From the NCBI GenBank assembly GCA_944384235.1, contig CALWSP010000001.1:62001-126000 (forward strand): a stretch of 64,000 nt of DNA, in the 5' to 3' direction. The position numbers were made by a program, and so were the translations under genes. Shown piece by piece: positions 33,961 through 43,016 of the stretch. This DNA is from an uncultured Clostridia bacterium. GTDB taxonomy: Bacteria; Bacillota; Clostridia; Lachnospirales; CAG-274. Position 1 is the stretch's first letter. Every line of letters begins with the position of its first letter. Below the pieces are notes generated by a model that saw nothing but the letters and a program-made list of their open reading frames with translations, was not told the DNA's origin and did no database searches.

Positions 33961-34293
33961 ATGGAAGATATTAAGGAGATTTTATGTTCTGCTTCTTTTT
34001 ACAAGCAGGGATATTTTTTAAATGATAAATTTATTAAACTACCAGAAAATGTTAAAAAAGAGCTTAGGGTGATTTGTGTTTGCCTTGCAGAAAAAATTAA
34101 AGGCATTGTTATTATTGGCTTTTACAAAGACGATGCAAGTGTTTATATTGAAGTTATGAACCAACCAGAAGATTATTTATATGACGAAATTGCTGCAAAG
34201 TATGAAGTTGGATTTGTAGAAAGAGAAAACGAAGAGTTGTTCTCCTCTTTATCATTATGGTATAAAACATTTTTTAAAGGTGAATTAAGATGA
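33961..34293 (+). CDS. Conserved hypothetical protein (DUF6145-like)
   Basis: A 110-residue soluble protein with no clear catalytic motif. It has an alpha/beta pattern: a basic helix (KKELRVICVCLAEKI), a strand pair GIVIIGFYKDDASVYIEVM and an acidic C-terminal helix. I recall a Lachnospiraceae family of this size and position (birA-X-dusB), called DUF6145; this is memory, not a search. It overlaps dusB in an ATGA junction. Confidence 0.7.
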   Translation: MEDIKEILCSASFYKQGYFLNDKFIKLPENVKKELRVICVCLAEKIKGIVIIGFYKDDASVYIEVMNQPEDYLYDEIAAKYEVGFVERENEELFSSLSLWYKTFFKGELR

Positions 34294-35258
34294 AAATAGG
34301 AAATTTTGAAGTTGAAAACAATGTTTTTCTTGCACCTATGGCTGGTGTGACAGACAAGGTTTTTAGAAGAATTTGTAGGGAAATGGGCTGTGGTTTAGCA
34401 TATACTGAGATGGTTAGTGCAAAGGGTATGAGATACAACAACAAAAACACAACACAGCTTTTAGAGGTTGACCCTGTTGAAAAGGTTTCAGCTGTGCAAA
34501 TTTTTGGTTCTGAACCTGAAATTATGGCTGAGATGGTTAAAAACTTAAATGAGTATGAAAATATTGGGCTTATTGACATTAATATGGGGTGCCCTGCACC
34601 TAAAATTGTTAAAAACGGCGAGGGTTCTGCTTTATCTTTAAAACTTGATTTAGTGGCTAGAATTGTTGAAGCTACTTCTAAAGTTTCTAAAAAACCTATT
34701 ACTATTAAGTTTAGAAAAGGGTTTGATGAGAACAATATTAATGCTTTAGAAATGGCAAAAATTGCTGAAGAAAACGGCGCTAGTGCTGTTGCTGTGCACG
34801 GAAGAACTAGAGAGCAATATTATTCAGGAGAGGCTGACTGGGACATTATTAAGCAGGTTAAAGAAAGTGTTAAAATACCAGTTATTGGAAACGGGGACAT
34901 TTTTACACCTGAAGATGCAAAAAATATGATTGAATACACTGGTTGCGACGCTATTATGATTGGCAGAGGTAGCCAAGGAAACCCATTTATTTTTAAAAGA
35001 ATTGTTGAATATATTGAAAATGGAGTTTTACTTCCTGAACCTAGTTGGGAGGAAAAGCTTGAAATGGCAAAAAGACACCTTGATATGTTAGTTGAGTTTA
35101 AAGGAGAGGTTATAGGTGTTAGGGAGATGAGAAAAAATATTGGCTGGTACATTAAAGGAATTCCCCATTGTGCTGAAATGAGAGTTAAAATAAATGCTAC
35201 AAGTGGGCATCAAAATATGGTTGATGTTATATATGAAATGATGGATATAATTAAATAA
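34290..35258 (+). CDS. dusB: tRNA-dihydrouridine synthase
   Basis: An FMN enzyme that reduces uridines in the tRNA D-loop. The 322-residue TIM barrel has FLAPMAGVTDKVFRRICRE, the catalytic Cys in DINMGCPAPKI, GRTREQYYSG and IMIGRGSQGNPF. The C-terminal helical domain is intact. It overlaps the gene before it by four bases. Confidence 0.96.
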   Translation: MKIGNFEVENNVFLAPMAGVTDKVFRRICREMGCGLAYTEMVSAKGMRYNNKNTTQLLEVDPVEKVSAVQIFGSEPEIMAEMVKNLNEYENIGLIDINMGCPAPKIVKNGEGSALSLKLDLVARIVEATSKVSKKPITIKFRKGFDENNINALEMAKIAEENGASAVAVHGRTREQYYSGEADWDIIKQVKESVKIPVIGNGDIFTPEDAKNMIEYTGCDAIMIGRGSQGNPFIFKRIVEYIENGVLLPEPSWEEKLEMAKRHLDMLVEFKGEVIGVREMRKNIGWYIKGIPHCAEMRVKINATSGHQNMVDVIYEMMDIIK

Positions 35259-35272
35259 AAAAGCAAAAAAAT

Positions 35273-35307
35273 AAAAGGTTCAGAGTTAAAAATCTGAACC
35301 TTTTTTA
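35273..35307. terminator. Bidirectional terminator between dusB and oadG
   Basis: A 12-bp perfect stem AAAAGGTTCAGA/TCTGAACCTTTT with T-runs on both sides. It closes dusB on the plus strand and oadG on the minus strand. Confidence 0.88.
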
Positions 35308-35308
35308 T

Positions 35309-35434
35309 TTATTTTGTTATTTTTGAAAAGATGTAAACTATTATTGCAATAATTGCCATTACAGCAAAAATTCCACAAACGCCTTGGAATAAAATTTGTA
35401 TAGCTAACATCATATCAGTTACGTTATATTGCAT
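35309..35434 (-). CDS. oadG: Small OadG-like gamma subunit of sodium-pump decarboxylase
   Basis: A 41-residue protein, MQYNVTDMMLAIQ at the start, one membrane helix (about 9-36) and a basic end. The size, single helix and position directly after the beta-subunit gene identify an OadG/MmdD-like gamma subunit, which stabilises the membrane complex. The stop is TAA (complement of 35309-35311). An AGGAGG site precedes the ATG. Too short for default gene callers, so easily missed. Confidence 0.65.
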   Translation of the reverse strand: MQYNVTDMMLAIQILFQGVCGIFAVMAIIAIIVYIFSKITK

Positions 35435-35445
35435 AGTTTACCTCC

Positions 35446-36573
35446 TTACATAAAAAAGCCTAGAACTATACCACCAGCTAAAACTGACGCAATTTGACCA
35501 GAAACGTTTGCACCAACTGCGTGCATAAGAAGGTGGTTTTGTTTATCTTCTTCGATACCTAATTTTTCGATTACTCTTGATGCCATTGGGAAAGCTGAAA
35601 TTCCAGCAGCACCAACCATTGGGTTTACTTTTTCTTTTGAGAACAAGTTTAAAAGTTTTGCAAAGAACACACCACATACTGTATCAAGAGCAAAAGCTAC
35701 AAGACCTAAGCCCATTATGAGAATTGTTTGCAAGTTTACAAACTCTTCTGCTCTCATAGAAAAAGCAATTGTTATTCCTAAAAGGAGTGTAATTAAATTT
35801 ACTAGCTCATTTTGAGCAGTTTTAACTAGAGAGTTTAAAACACCACATTCTCTTAAAAGGTTACCAAACATTAAAAAGCCAACAAGGGAAACTGAAGCTG
35901 GAGCTACTATGCCAGCGATGAAGCTAACTATTATAGGGAAAGCTATTCTAGTGAGCTTTGAAACATTTTCTGCTCTATATTCCATTCTTATTAAACGTTC
36001 TTTTTTTGTTGTTATAGCTTTAATTACCATTGGTTGAATTATTGGGACTAAAGCCATATAGGAATAGGCTGCAACGGCAATTGCTCCTATGTAATCTGAT
36101 TTTAATGTTTGTGAAACTAAGATTGATGTTGGGCCATCTGCCGCACCAATTATTCCTATTGAAGCAGCGTTTTTAATGTCAAAGCCTAGGAAAACAGCTA
36201 TTATTATTGTTAGGAAAATACCTAACTGCGCAGCCGCACCAAACAAGAACATTTTTGGCTTAGAAAGGAGAGGGCCAAAGTCTATCATAGCACCAATTCC
36301 TATGAAAAGTAGAAGTGGAAACGCTTCTGAGCTTTCTATTCCTAAGTGGAAAAGCCATTCAATAATTCCGTTTACTGTTCCAGTTGCTTCGCTAGTTTGG
36401 TTTAAAACACCTGAAAGAGGCAAGTTTACCAAAATTGCTCCAAAACCCATTGGAAGCAAAAGAGATGGCTCGTATTCTTTTTTAATTGCTAGGTATATTA
36501 GCAAAATACCTACGCCATACATAACTACTTGTTTCCAAGTTATAAGTAGTAGTCCTTGAATTAAAAAGTCCAT
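35446..36573 (-). CDS. oadB: Sodium ion-translocating decarboxylase beta subunit
   Basis: The membrane pump subunit of a biotin-dependent decarboxylase, exporting sodium as a carboxybiotin is decarboxylated. The 375 residues have nine to eleven hydrophobic segments and the family signatures GIGAMIDFGPLLSKP and IIGAADGPTSILVSQ. The Asp of the second is part of the sodium site in relatives. No alpha (carboxyltransferase) or biotin carrier gene is adjacent, so the substrate (oxaloacetate, methylmalonyl-CoA or glutaconyl-CoA) is open. A riboswitch-like leader precedes it. Confidence 0.93.
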   Translation of the reverse strand: MDFLIQGLLLITWKQVVMYGVGILLIYLAIKKEYEPSLLLPMGFGAILVNLPLSGVLNQTSEATGTVNGIIEWLFHLGIESSEAFPLLLFIGIGAMIDFGPLLSKPKMFLFGAAAQLGIFLTIIIAVFLGFDIKNAASIGIIGAADGPTSILVSQTLKSDYIGAIAVAAYSYMALVPIIQPMVIKAITTKKERLIRMEYRAENVSKLTRIAFPIIVSFIAGIVAPASVSLVGFLMFGNLLRECGVLNSLVKTAQNELVNLITLLLGITIAFSMRAEEFVNLQTILIMGLGLVAFALDTVCGVFFAKLLNLFSKEKVNPMVGAAGISAFPMASRVIEKLGIEEDKQNHLLMHAVGANVSGQIASVLAGGIVLGFFM

Positions 36574-36618
36574 TTTTAATCCTCCTTATAAAATTTGTGA
36601 ATTTCTAGGGAATAAAAA

Positions 36619-36649
36619 AGACCTATATCCTGAAACAGGATATAGGTCT
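36619..36649 (-). terminator. Leader terminator before oadB
   Basis: On the minus strand a 14-bp perfect stem AGACCTATATCCTG/CAGGATATAGGTCT with a 3-base loop is followed by TTTTTT, 45 bases upstream of oadB. Its 5' half contains CCTATATC, which also pairs with the start of the leader, so the two folds exclude each other. Confidence 0.88.
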
Positions 36650-36740
36650 GGTCATTTAAAGTAAAACCAGAATGCGAAAGCATTCACGATGTTGATTATA
36701 CTCCACAAAAAATTGTGCCGATTACTCCCCGTATATCTTA
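36639..36740 (-). promoter_or_regulatory. Riboswitch-like leader of oadB-oadG
   Basis: Reading the minus strand, GATATA-c-GG (36737-36729) can close on CCTATATC (36646-36639) as a P1 stem. Inside it lie GGAGTAAT, then stems CACAA/TTGTG (36717-36704), GAATGC-TTTC-GCATTC (36685-36670) and CTGGT/ACCAG (36670-36648). The GGGGAGTA start and AGACC end recall the manganese yybP-ykoY aptamer; a sodium (DUF1646-type) class fits the gene better. P1 and the terminator share CCTATATC, so ligand binding should favour expression. Class assignment is unconfirmed. Confidence 0.6.
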
Positions 36741-36747
36741 TGTTTTA

Positions 36748-36776
36748 AAAATAACACAAAAGTTAATTTTTGTCAA
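36748..36776 (-). promoter_or_regulatory. Promoter of oadB-oadG
   Basis: Minus strand TTGACA (36776-36771), 17 bases, TATTTT (36753-36748). Transcription starts near 36741, just before the P1 5' strand. Confidence 0.75.
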
Positions 36777-36792
36777 CAAGAAAATAAAAAAT

Positions 36793-37578
36793 TTATGAAG
36801 CTTTTATTTCAAGCCTTAACCTATCAGAAATTAAGGCTATAAACTCGCTATTTGTAGGCTTACCTTTATTATTTGAAACCGTGTAGCCAAAGAGGGAGTC
36901 TATTGCATCAACTTTTCCTCTGCTCCAAGCAACTTCTATTGCGTGGCGAATTGCTCTTTCAACACGGCTTGGAGTTGTGTTACATTTTTTAGCAATTGCT
37001 GGATAAAGTTCTTTTGTTATATAATTTAAAACTTCTATATCGTTAATTGCCATAATTATTGCTTCTCTCATATAGTGATAGCCTCTGATATGAGCTGGAA
37101 CTCCAACTTCGTGCAAAATGTTTGTAACTCTTGTTTCAAGGTCTATATCGCTTCTATTACTATAACAAACACCTGTGTTTAAAGAGCCATTTTTTGTTAC
37201 AGGCTCTTTAAGTTGCCTAATTCTTGAGATTAAAAGCTCCATATCAAAAGGTTTAGCTATGTAGTATTTTGCTCCTAGGGTGAAAGCTTTTTGAGTTATT
37301 TCTTCGCCAGTGATGGCTGTTAGCATTATGCACATTGTATCTTTTGCTTTATTTTCTTTATGAAGCTTCTCTAAAACACCAAGACCATCTAGCTTTGGCA
37401 TTATGCCATCAATAAGAGCTATGTCTGGGGCATCTTTTATTATTTTTTCGTATGCTTCCTGCCCATCGTGTGCTATGCTTATAATTTCCATATCGTTTTG
37501 TTTTTCAATGTAATTGCTCAAGCAATCGCAAAAGTCTTTGTTATCATCTGCAATAAGAATTGTAAGTTTTTGTTCCAT
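36793..37578 (-). CDS. spo0A: Sporulation master response regulator Spo0A
   Basis: The 261 residues hold a receiver domain (Asp11, Asp12, phospho-acceptor Asp57 in [12 protein letters not shown], Lys in AKPFD) and a C-terminal Spo0A DNA-binding domain ([29 protein letters not shown]). When phosphorylated it starts sporulation. It sits between oadB and a CYTH gene, not behind spoIVB as in most spore-formers. Confidence 0.97.
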   Translation of the reverse strand: MEQKLTILIADDNKDFCDCLSNYIEKQNDMEIISIAHDGQEAYEKIIKDAPDIALIDGIMPKLDGLGVLEKLHKENKAKDTMCIMLTAITGEEITQKAFTLGAKYYIAKPFDMELLISRIRQLKEPVTKNGSLNTGVCYSNRSDIDLETRVTNILHEVGVPAHIRGYHYMREAIIMAINDIEVLNYITKELYPAIAKKCNTTPSRVERAIRHAIEVAWSRGKVDAIDSLFGYTVSNNKGKPTNSEFIALISDRLRLEIKAS

Positions 37579-37646
37579 AAAAAAATCCTCCTAAAAAAAT
37601 AAATTGATAAATTTGGTAGAAATGGTATTTTTTACCAGATAACTAT

Positions 37647-37675
37647 ATTATAATACCAATTTAAAGAAAATGCAA
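37647..37675 (-). promoter_or_regulatory. Promoter of spo0A
   Basis: Minus strand TTGCAT (37675-37670), 17 bases, TATAAT (37652-37647). The leader contains a small stem TGGTA/TACCA. No clear sigma-H promoter or Spo0A box is visible here. Confidence 0.6.
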
Positions 37676-37682
37676 GAGGAAA

Positions 37683-38186
37683 TTATAAATTTTTGGTAGG
37701 AATTCCAAATTTTGCCATTGAAGCGTTGCTATATCTATAATTATGTGTCACTTCTTCTCCAAACCAGTCAGGAGAAGTAAAGGAAAGAGCGTCGTATGTA
37801 GTTGGAAATTCTACTTCTACATTTGCAAAACCAGACAGATTTCCTTTGTATATATCTAATTCCGCTTTTAGGTCATTATTAAGAGGAATTATGTACCTTG
37901 TTTTTTCTATTGGATTATTTTCAACTTTAGACCAAAGGTTTTCAAACTGTTCTTTTGTTAAAGTTATTTCATATTCTTCTTTTTTCATAACACCATTACT
38001 TTTTATTGTTAAGATGTAGGCATTATCTTGTTGCCTAACTCTTATTGTTGGGTTTGTTGAAATATAGCCTTGTTTAATTTCGTAGTGGGTATATTTATTT
38101 AAATTATTAGGAAGTGTTTTTATTAAAAATTTTCTTTCTATTTCGTAGTTGACATCTTTATTTAAGTTTTTATTTAAGTTTTTCAT
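37683..38186 (-). CDS. CYTH-domain protein
   Basis: A 167-residue protein with the CYTH signature EIERKFLIK near the N-terminus, then alternating charged strands (TIRVRQQ, YILTIKS, EEYEI, ELDIYKG, VEVEFP) that build the triphosphate tunnel. Family members cleave inorganic triphosphate or thiamine triphosphate; the exact substrate is not deducible. The N-terminus carries a NLNK-NLNK duplication. Confidence 0.88.
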   Translation of the reverse strand: MKNLNKNLNKDVNYEIERKFLIKTLPNNLNKYTHYEIKQGYISTNPTIRVRQQDNAYILTIKSNGVMKKEEYEITLTKEQFENLWSKVENNPIEKTRYIIPLNNDLKAELDIYKGNLSGFANVEVEFPTTYDALSFTSPDWFGEEVTHNYRYSNASMAKFGIPTKNL

Positions 38187-38195
38187 TTTAGCTCC

Positions 38196-38224
38196 TTGAA
38201 TTAATATTCTTATTTTAGTATAAT
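38196..38224 (+). promoter_or_regulatory. Promoter of the DJ-1 gene cluster
   Basis: TTGAAT (38196-38201), 17-base spacer, TATAAT (38219-38224). Confidence 0.7.
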
Positions 38225-38274
38225 TAATATAAATAGATTATATCATATTTTTTTTAGAAAAGGGAGAAATTTTA

Positions 38275-38817
38275 ATGGTTATTGTTTTTTTAGCAAATGG
38301 CTGCGAAGAAATTGAGGCATTAACTCAAATTGATGTTTTAAGAAGGGGTGGAGTTGAGGTTAAAGGTGTTTCTATTACAAGCGAAAAGGTTATTAAAGGA
38401 AGTAGAAACATAGATTTTTTAGCCGACACAACAATATTTGATATAGATTTTGAAGAAGTTGAAATGGTTATTTTACCAGGTGGTTTAATAGGCAGGGACA
38501 ATTTATTAAAGAGCAAAGAAGTTGTTGCTGTTTGCAAAAAATTTAATGAAATTGGAAAGTATGTTGCTGCAATTTGCGCTTCGCCTAGTGTTCTTGGAGA
38601 AAGTGGGATTTTGCAAGGGAAAAAAGCAACTTGTTACCCTGGTTTTGAAAGCCAGCTTAAAGGAGCTGACATTATTGAAGGGGAAAACGTTGTTATTGAT
38701 GGAAACATTATTACATCAAGAGGGCCAGCAACTGCAATGGAATTTGCTTTAGAAATTGTTAAAATATTAAAAGGCGAAGATGTTTACAAAGAAGTTAAAG
38801 CAGGGCTTTTATTTTAA
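38275..38817 (+). CDS. DJ-1/PfpI family protein
   Basis: A 180-residue DJ-1/YajL-like protein. Motifs are FLANGCEEIEALTQIDVLRRGG at the start and the nucleophile elbow AAICASPSVLG with Cys101. Glu15 in EEIEA is in the usual conserved acid position. Relatives act in thiol stress and glyoxalase-type repair; the activity here is not established. First gene of a three-gene run with an unknown and a DUF503 gene. Confidence 0.88.
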   Translation: MVIVFLANGCEEIEALTQIDVLRRGGVEVKGVSITSEKVIKGSRNIDFLADTTIFDIDFEEVEMVILPGGLIGRDNLLKSKEVVAVCKKFNEIGKYVAAICASPSVLGESGILQGKKATCYPGFESQLKGADIIEGENVVIDGNIITSRGPATAMEFALEIVKILKGEDVYKEVKAGLLF

Positions 38818-38830
38818 ATAAGGTTTATTT

Positions 38831-39352
38831 ATGACAAAATTTGAAATGTATTTTAGTTACAGAAGAAATATTATAGCGTTATATGGAAACAAGAAGATAA
38901 AGAAAAAACTATATTTATTTAAAATTCTTGATGCGATTTTTATGATTAGTATTGAGCCAATTAAAAAGGTTGACACTTTTGAAAAAGCACTTTTTAACTA
39001 TCAATATTACAAGGCTATGGCTGAAGATGCTGAAAATGATAAATTAAATCACAAAGATGAAGAACATATTTTGGTTTGCAAAAAGCAAGAAGATTATTAT
39101 ATTAGCCAAAGGGAAATAGCCCTTGAGTATGTTTTAGATTTTATTAATTATTCTGGTGTTAAAGCTTATTTTGTAAAAATAAGGAGAAAGGAATTAAAAA
39201 ACAAACTTTTTGAAATTGTTTTAGAAAATAACGACAATAGCATTATGCATTCTGTTTCTGAGGAAACTTTAAATAAACTTAAAGAGAAAGGCTGTTTTAT
39301 TGACGAAGTTAGGGAATCTTTAGTTCAAGATTATATCAATAAAATTTATTAG
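38831..39352 (+). CDS. Conserved hypothetical protein (DUF6648-like)
   Basis: A 173-residue helical, charged protein with no signal peptide or membrane segment. A FEKALFNYQYYKAMAEDAEN stretch and a C-terminal KLKEKGCFIDEVRESLVQDY are its recognisable features. From memory this resembles a Lachnospiraceae family named DUF6648; function unknown. It lies 13 bases after the DJ-1 gene. Confidence 0.7.
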   Translation: MTKFEMYFSYRRNIIALYGNKKIKKKLYLFKILDAIFMISIEPIKKVDTFEKALFNYQYYKAMAEDAENDKLNHKDEEHILVCKKQEDYYISQREIALEYVLDFINYSGVKAYFVKIRRKELKNKLFEIVLENNDNSIMHSVSEETLNKLKEKGCFIDEVRESLVQDYINKIY

Positions 39353-39363
39353 TTTTATTTAAT

Positions 39364-39645
39364 ATGATTATTGGAAAATGTATTATTTATTTAAATTGTA
39401 ACTGGTGTCATTCTTTAAAAGAAAAGAGAATGGTTTTAAAAAGTATTATAGACAAAGTTAAGCACAAATTTAACGTTTCAATAGCTGAGGTTGACAAACA
39501 AGATGTGCATAAAACAATTGTAATTGGTTTTGTGTGTGCAACTAATGAAAAAAGACAAGCCGACAAAGTTATTGATAAAGTTATTAATTTTATTGAAGAA
39601 AACACAGAGGCAATTATTTATTCCATTGAAAGGGAAATTTTTTGA
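39364..39645 (+). CDS. ylxP: YlxP-like DUF503 protein
   Basis: A 93-residue ferredoxin-like protein with the DUF503 pattern: GKCIIYLNCNWCHSLKEKR, then VLKSIIDKVKHKFNVSIAEVD and a VIGFVCATN strand. It is usually found in the nusA-infB-rbfA operon; here it is separated from that operon by 33 kb. Role in ribosome assembly or termination is suggested by linkage elsewhere. Confidence 0.88.
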   Translation: MIIGKCIIYLNCNWCHSLKEKRMVLKSIIDKVKHKFNVSIAEVDKQDVHKTIVIGFVCATNEKRQADKVIDKVINFIEENTEAIIYSIEREIF

Positions 39646-39720
39646 AAAAGGACTAGATTTTTGATAATTACTGTGTTATAATGATAAGAAGTGTGATTAT
39701 GTTTTAAGGAGGATATTCTA

Positions 39721-40995
39721 ATGAGCACAGTTGAAACTATGGAAAAGAATAAAGTTAAAATTACTTTTTCAGTAGATGCAGAAACTTTTGAAAAAGGTAT
39801 GGATTATTCCTATAATAAAAATAAGGGTAGCATAAGTATTCAGGGTTTTAGAAAGGGTAAAGCTCCTAGAAAGCTTATTGAAGCTCAGTATGGCAAGGCT
39901 ATTTTCTTTGACGATGCTGTAAATTTTGTTTTACCAGAGGCTTATGAAAAGGCTCTTAGCGAAAACAACATTGAGGTTGTTTCTAAGCCTGAAATTGATG
40001 TTGTTAGCATTGATGAAAATGGTGCTGAATTTACTGCTGAAGTTTGGGTTAAGCCAGAAGTTACACTTGGCCAGTACAAGGGTTTAACTTTCACTAAGAA
40101 AGACCCTAACCCAACTGACGAGGATATTGACGCAGAGCTTAGAAAAGAACAAGAAAAGGCTGCTAGAATTGTTGATGTAACTGACAGAGCTGTTGCTAAC
40201 GGCGACATTGCTAACATTGATTTTAAGGGTTACATTGACGATGTAGCTTTTGAAGGTGGCGAGGGCACTGATTTTGACCTTGAAATTGGTTCTCACACAT
40301 TTATTGACAACTTTGAAGAGCAGTTAATTGGCGCTGAAATTGGCCAAGAGGTTGTTGTTAACGTTACTTTCCCAGAAAATTATGGTAAAGAAGATTTAGC
40401 TAACAAGCCAGCTAAGTTTGAAGTTAAGATTAATGCTATTAAGAGCAAAGAGCTTCCTGAGCTTAACGACGAGTTTATTCAGGACACAACTGAAGCTGAA
40501 AGTTTAAAAGATTATAGAAACGACATTTGTGGAAAGCTTTTAGCTCAGAACATAGAAAGATTTAAGGCTGAAAAAGAGGAAGAACTTATTAACAAGCTTG
40601 TTGAAGTTTGTGAAATGGACATTCCTCAGGCTATGATTGACGCTGATGTTGAAATGAAGATTAACGAGTATGCTTTCCAGCTTCAGCAGCAGGGTATTGG
40701 CCTTGATATGTACTTACAGTATATGGGACAGACTATGGATTCTATGAAAGAAGCATACAAGCCTATGAGTGAAAAGCACGTTCAGGCTAGACTTGCTTTA
40801 GAAGCTGTTGCTAAGGCTGAGGGCATTGAAGTTACTGACGAAGATATTAAGGCTGAGGCTGAAAAGGTTGCTAAGGCTTACAATATGCCAGTTGATCAGA
40901 TTATGCAAAGCGTTGACTTTGTGAACACTGTTAAGGCAGATATACTTAGACAAAAGGCTTTAAAGGTTGTTGAAGAATCAGCTGTTGAGGCTTAA
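39721..40995 (+). CDS. tig: Trigger factor
   Basis: A ribosome-bound chaperone and peptidyl-prolyl isomerase. The 424 residues include the ribosome-binding domain with the GFRKGKAPRKLIEAQYG signature, an FKBP domain (about 150-240) with ANIDFKGYIDDVAFEGGEG, and a C-terminal helical chaperone arm. An extended -10 TGTTATAAT lies at 39674-39682. Order tig-clpP-clpX is the common conserved one. Confidence 0.97.
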   Translation: MSTVETMEKNKVKITFSVDAETFEKGMDYSYNKNKGSISIQGFRKGKAPRKLIEAQYGKAIFFDDAVNFVLPEAYEKALSENNIEVVSKPEIDVVSIDENGAEFTAEVWVKPEVTLGQYKGLTFTKKDPNPTDEDIDAELRKEQEKAARIVDVTDRAVANGDIANIDFKGYIDDVAFEGGEGTDFDLEIGSHTFIDNFEEQLIGAEIGQEVVVNVTFPENYGKEDLANKPAKFEVKINAIKSKELPELNDEFIQDTTEAESLKDYRNDICGKLLAQNIERFKAEKEEELINKLVEVCEMDIPQAMIDADVEMKINEYAFQLQQQGIGLDMYLQYMGQTMDSMKEAYKPMSEKHVQARLALEAVAKAEGIEVTDEDIKAEAEKVAKAYNMPVDQIMQSVDFVNTVKADILRQKALKVVEESAVEA

Positions 40996-41011
40996 TTATT
41001 AGAAAAATTCA

Positions 41012-41033
41012 AGGGACAGTGAAAACTGTCCCT
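41012..41033 (+). terminator. Hairpin after tig
   Basis: A 9-bp stem AGGGACAGT/ACTGTCCCT with loop GAAA; the T-tract is weak. A second AAAAAAGG/CCTTTTTT stem follows near 41070-41090 and may assist termination. A -10 TATAAT for clpP lies at 41113-41118. Confidence 0.6.
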
Positions 41034-41149
41034 AGAATATTAAAGGCGAAAATTTGGTCGAATTATGTAAAAAAGGTTTTCCTTTTTTATGTATTTTTTA
41101 CTATTTATTGGGTATAATATAAATATGTTTTTTAAGGAGGTATAAAGGT

Positions 41150-41734
41150 ATGAGTTTGGTGCCGATTGTTGTTGACAGAACAGAAGGCGGAGAAAGGTCT
41201 TACGACATTTATTCAAGACTTTTGCAAGATAGAATAATTTTTTTAGGTGAAGAAATTAACGACACAACTGCTAGTTTAGTTGTGGCTCAGTTACTTTATT
41301 TAGCAGCTGAGGACCCTGAAAAAGACATTAACCTTTATATAAACAGCCCTGGTGGTGTAGTTACTGCTGGTATGGCTATTTATGACACTATGCAGTATAT
41401 AAAGCCTGATGTTTCAACTATTTGTATTGGTATGGCAGCTAGTATGGCCTCTTTTTTACTTGCAGGTGGAGCTAAAGGAAAGAGATTTGCTTTACCTAAT
41501 TCTGAAATTATGATTCATCAGCCGTTAGGTGGGGCTAAAGGGCAAGCATCTGATATTAAAATTCACGCTGAATATATTCTTAAATTAAGGGACAAGTTAA
41601 ACAAAATGCTTTCTGAAAACACTGGCAAACCTCTTGATGTTATTGAAGCTGACACAGAAAGAGATAATTATATGTCAGCTGACGAAGCTGTGGCTTATGG
41701 ACTTGTAGATGCTGTTATAAACAAGCCTCAGTAA
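41150..41734 (+). CDS. clpP: ATP-dependent Clp protease proteolytic subunit
   Basis: The 14-mer serine protease of the Clp system. The 194 residues contain Ser98 in [13 protein letters not shown] and His123 in MIHQPLGG; the Asp is expected near residue 172 in this family. [18 protein letters not shown] is intact. It is followed by clpX 26 bases later. Confidence 0.98.
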   Translation: MSLVPIVVDRTEGGERSYDIYSRLLQDRIIFLGEEINDTTASLVVAQLLYLAAEDPEKDINLYINSPGGVVTAGMAIYDTMQYIKPDVSTICIGMAASMASFLLAGGAKGKRFALPNSEIMIHQPLGGAKGQASDIKIHAEYILKLRDKLNKMLSENTGKPLDVIEADTERDNYMSADEAVAYGLVDAVINKPQ

Positions 41735-41760
41735 GTATGGAGAGGAGTATATAAAAAAAT

Positions 41761-42975
41761 ATGGAAACTTTAAAATGTTCATTTTGTGGCAAAACACAAG
41801 ACAAGGTTTTGCTTGTTGCAGGGCCTAATGGTATTTATATTTGCAACGAATGTGTTGACTTATGTTTATATATGATTGACGCTGAAAAGGCCGCTGAAAA
41901 GAGTCACGGATTTAACGGGAATTTACCTAAGCCAAAGGAAATTAAGAAAATATTAGACGATTATGTTGTTGGGCAGGACGAGGCAAAAAAGGTTTTATCT
42001 GTTGCAGTTTACAACCACTACAAGAGATTATTTAGCCTTGACAACAATTCTAAAGTTGAAGTGCAAAAAAGCAACATACTTTTAGTAGGACCTACTGGTG
42101 TGGGAAAAACTTTGCTTGCTCAAACTATGGCCAAGTTGTTAGATGTGCCTTTTACTATTGCTGACGCAACTGCTTTAACTGAGGCTGGATATGTTGGAGA
42201 AGATGTTGAAAACATTCTACTTAAAATTGTTCAAGCAGCTGATTTTGACATTGAAAAAGCTCAAAGAGGCATTATATATATAGACGAAATTGACAAGATT
42301 GCTAGAAAGGCTGACAACCCATCTATTACTAGAGATGTTAGTGGAGAAGGTGTTCAGCAGGCTTTACTTAAAATTTTAGAGGGTACTGTTGCTAATGTTC
42401 CTCCTCAAGGCGGAAGAAAGCACCCACACCAAGAGTTTATTCAGCTTGATACTACTAATATTTTATTTATATTAGGTGGTGCATTTGCTGGAATTGAAAA
42501 GATTATTGACAAGCGTTTAACTAAGAAAGTTATTGGTTTTGGTGCTGATGTTAAATCTCAAGAGGAGATGAAAAACAGCGATATTTTAAAAAATATATTA
42601 CCTCAAGATTTAGTTAAGTTTGGTCTTATTCCTGAAATTATTGGTAGAATGCCAATTATTGCTACTTTAGACAACCTTGATGAAAAGGCTTTAATTCAAA
42701 TTCTTACTGAGCCTAAAAATGCTTTAATTAAGCAATATCAATATATGTTAAAGTTAGATGGAGTTGAGCTTGAGTTTACTGAAGAAGCACTTATAGCTAT
42801 TGCTAAAAAAGCTATTGAATACGAAACAGGTGCTAGAGGGCTTAGGTCAATTTTAGAGTCATTTATGAACGATATTATGTATGATGTTCCATCTGATGAA
42901 AGAGTTAGAAAGTGTATTATTACAGAAGATACTGTAAATGGTGGAAAACCTGAGTTTGAATACGTTGAAGAGTAA
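41761..42975 (+). CDS. clpX: ATP-dependent Clp protease ATP-binding subunit ClpX
   Basis: The AAA+ unfoldase that feeds ClpP. The 404 residues start with the zinc-binding domain (Cys6, Cys9, Cys28, Cys31), then Walker A GPTGVGKT, Walker [11 protein letters not shown], pore loop GYVGEDVE, and the IGF-loop region (VIGFGADV). It ends in a bidirectional terminator against maf. Confidence 0.98.
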   Translation: METLKCSFCGKTQDKVLLVAGPNGIYICNECVDLCLYMIDAEKAAEKSHGFNGNLPKPKEIKKILDDYVVGQDEAKKVLSVAVYNHYKRLFSLDNNSKVEVQKSNILLVGPTGVGKTLLAQTMAKLLDVPFTIADATALTEAGYVGEDVENILLKIVQAADFDIEKAQRGIIYIDEIDKIARKADNPSITRDVSGEGVQQALLKILEGTVANVPPQGGRKHPHQEFIQLDTTNILFILGGAFAGIEKIIDKRLTKKVIGFGADVKSQEEMKNSDILKNILPQDLVKFGLIPEIIGRMPIIATLDNLDEKALIQILTEPKNALIKQYQYMLKLDGVELEFTEEALIAIAKKAIEYETGARGLRSILESFMNDIMYDVPSDERVRKCIITEDTVNGGKPEFEYVEE

Positions 42976-42979
42976 AAAA

Positions 42980-43016
42980 AACCTAAATAAGCTAATAGCT
43001 TATTTAGGTTTTTTTA
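42980..43016. terminator. Bidirectional terminator between clpX and maf
   Basis: A 14-bp perfect stem AACCTAAATAAGCT/AGCTTATTTAGGTT with loop AAT and T-runs on both strands. Confidence 0.92.

Noticed and set aside
41034-41149. CtsR operator before clpP
   Set aside because: The heptad direct repeat GGTCAAA is not present; TTGGTCGAA is a single weak match.
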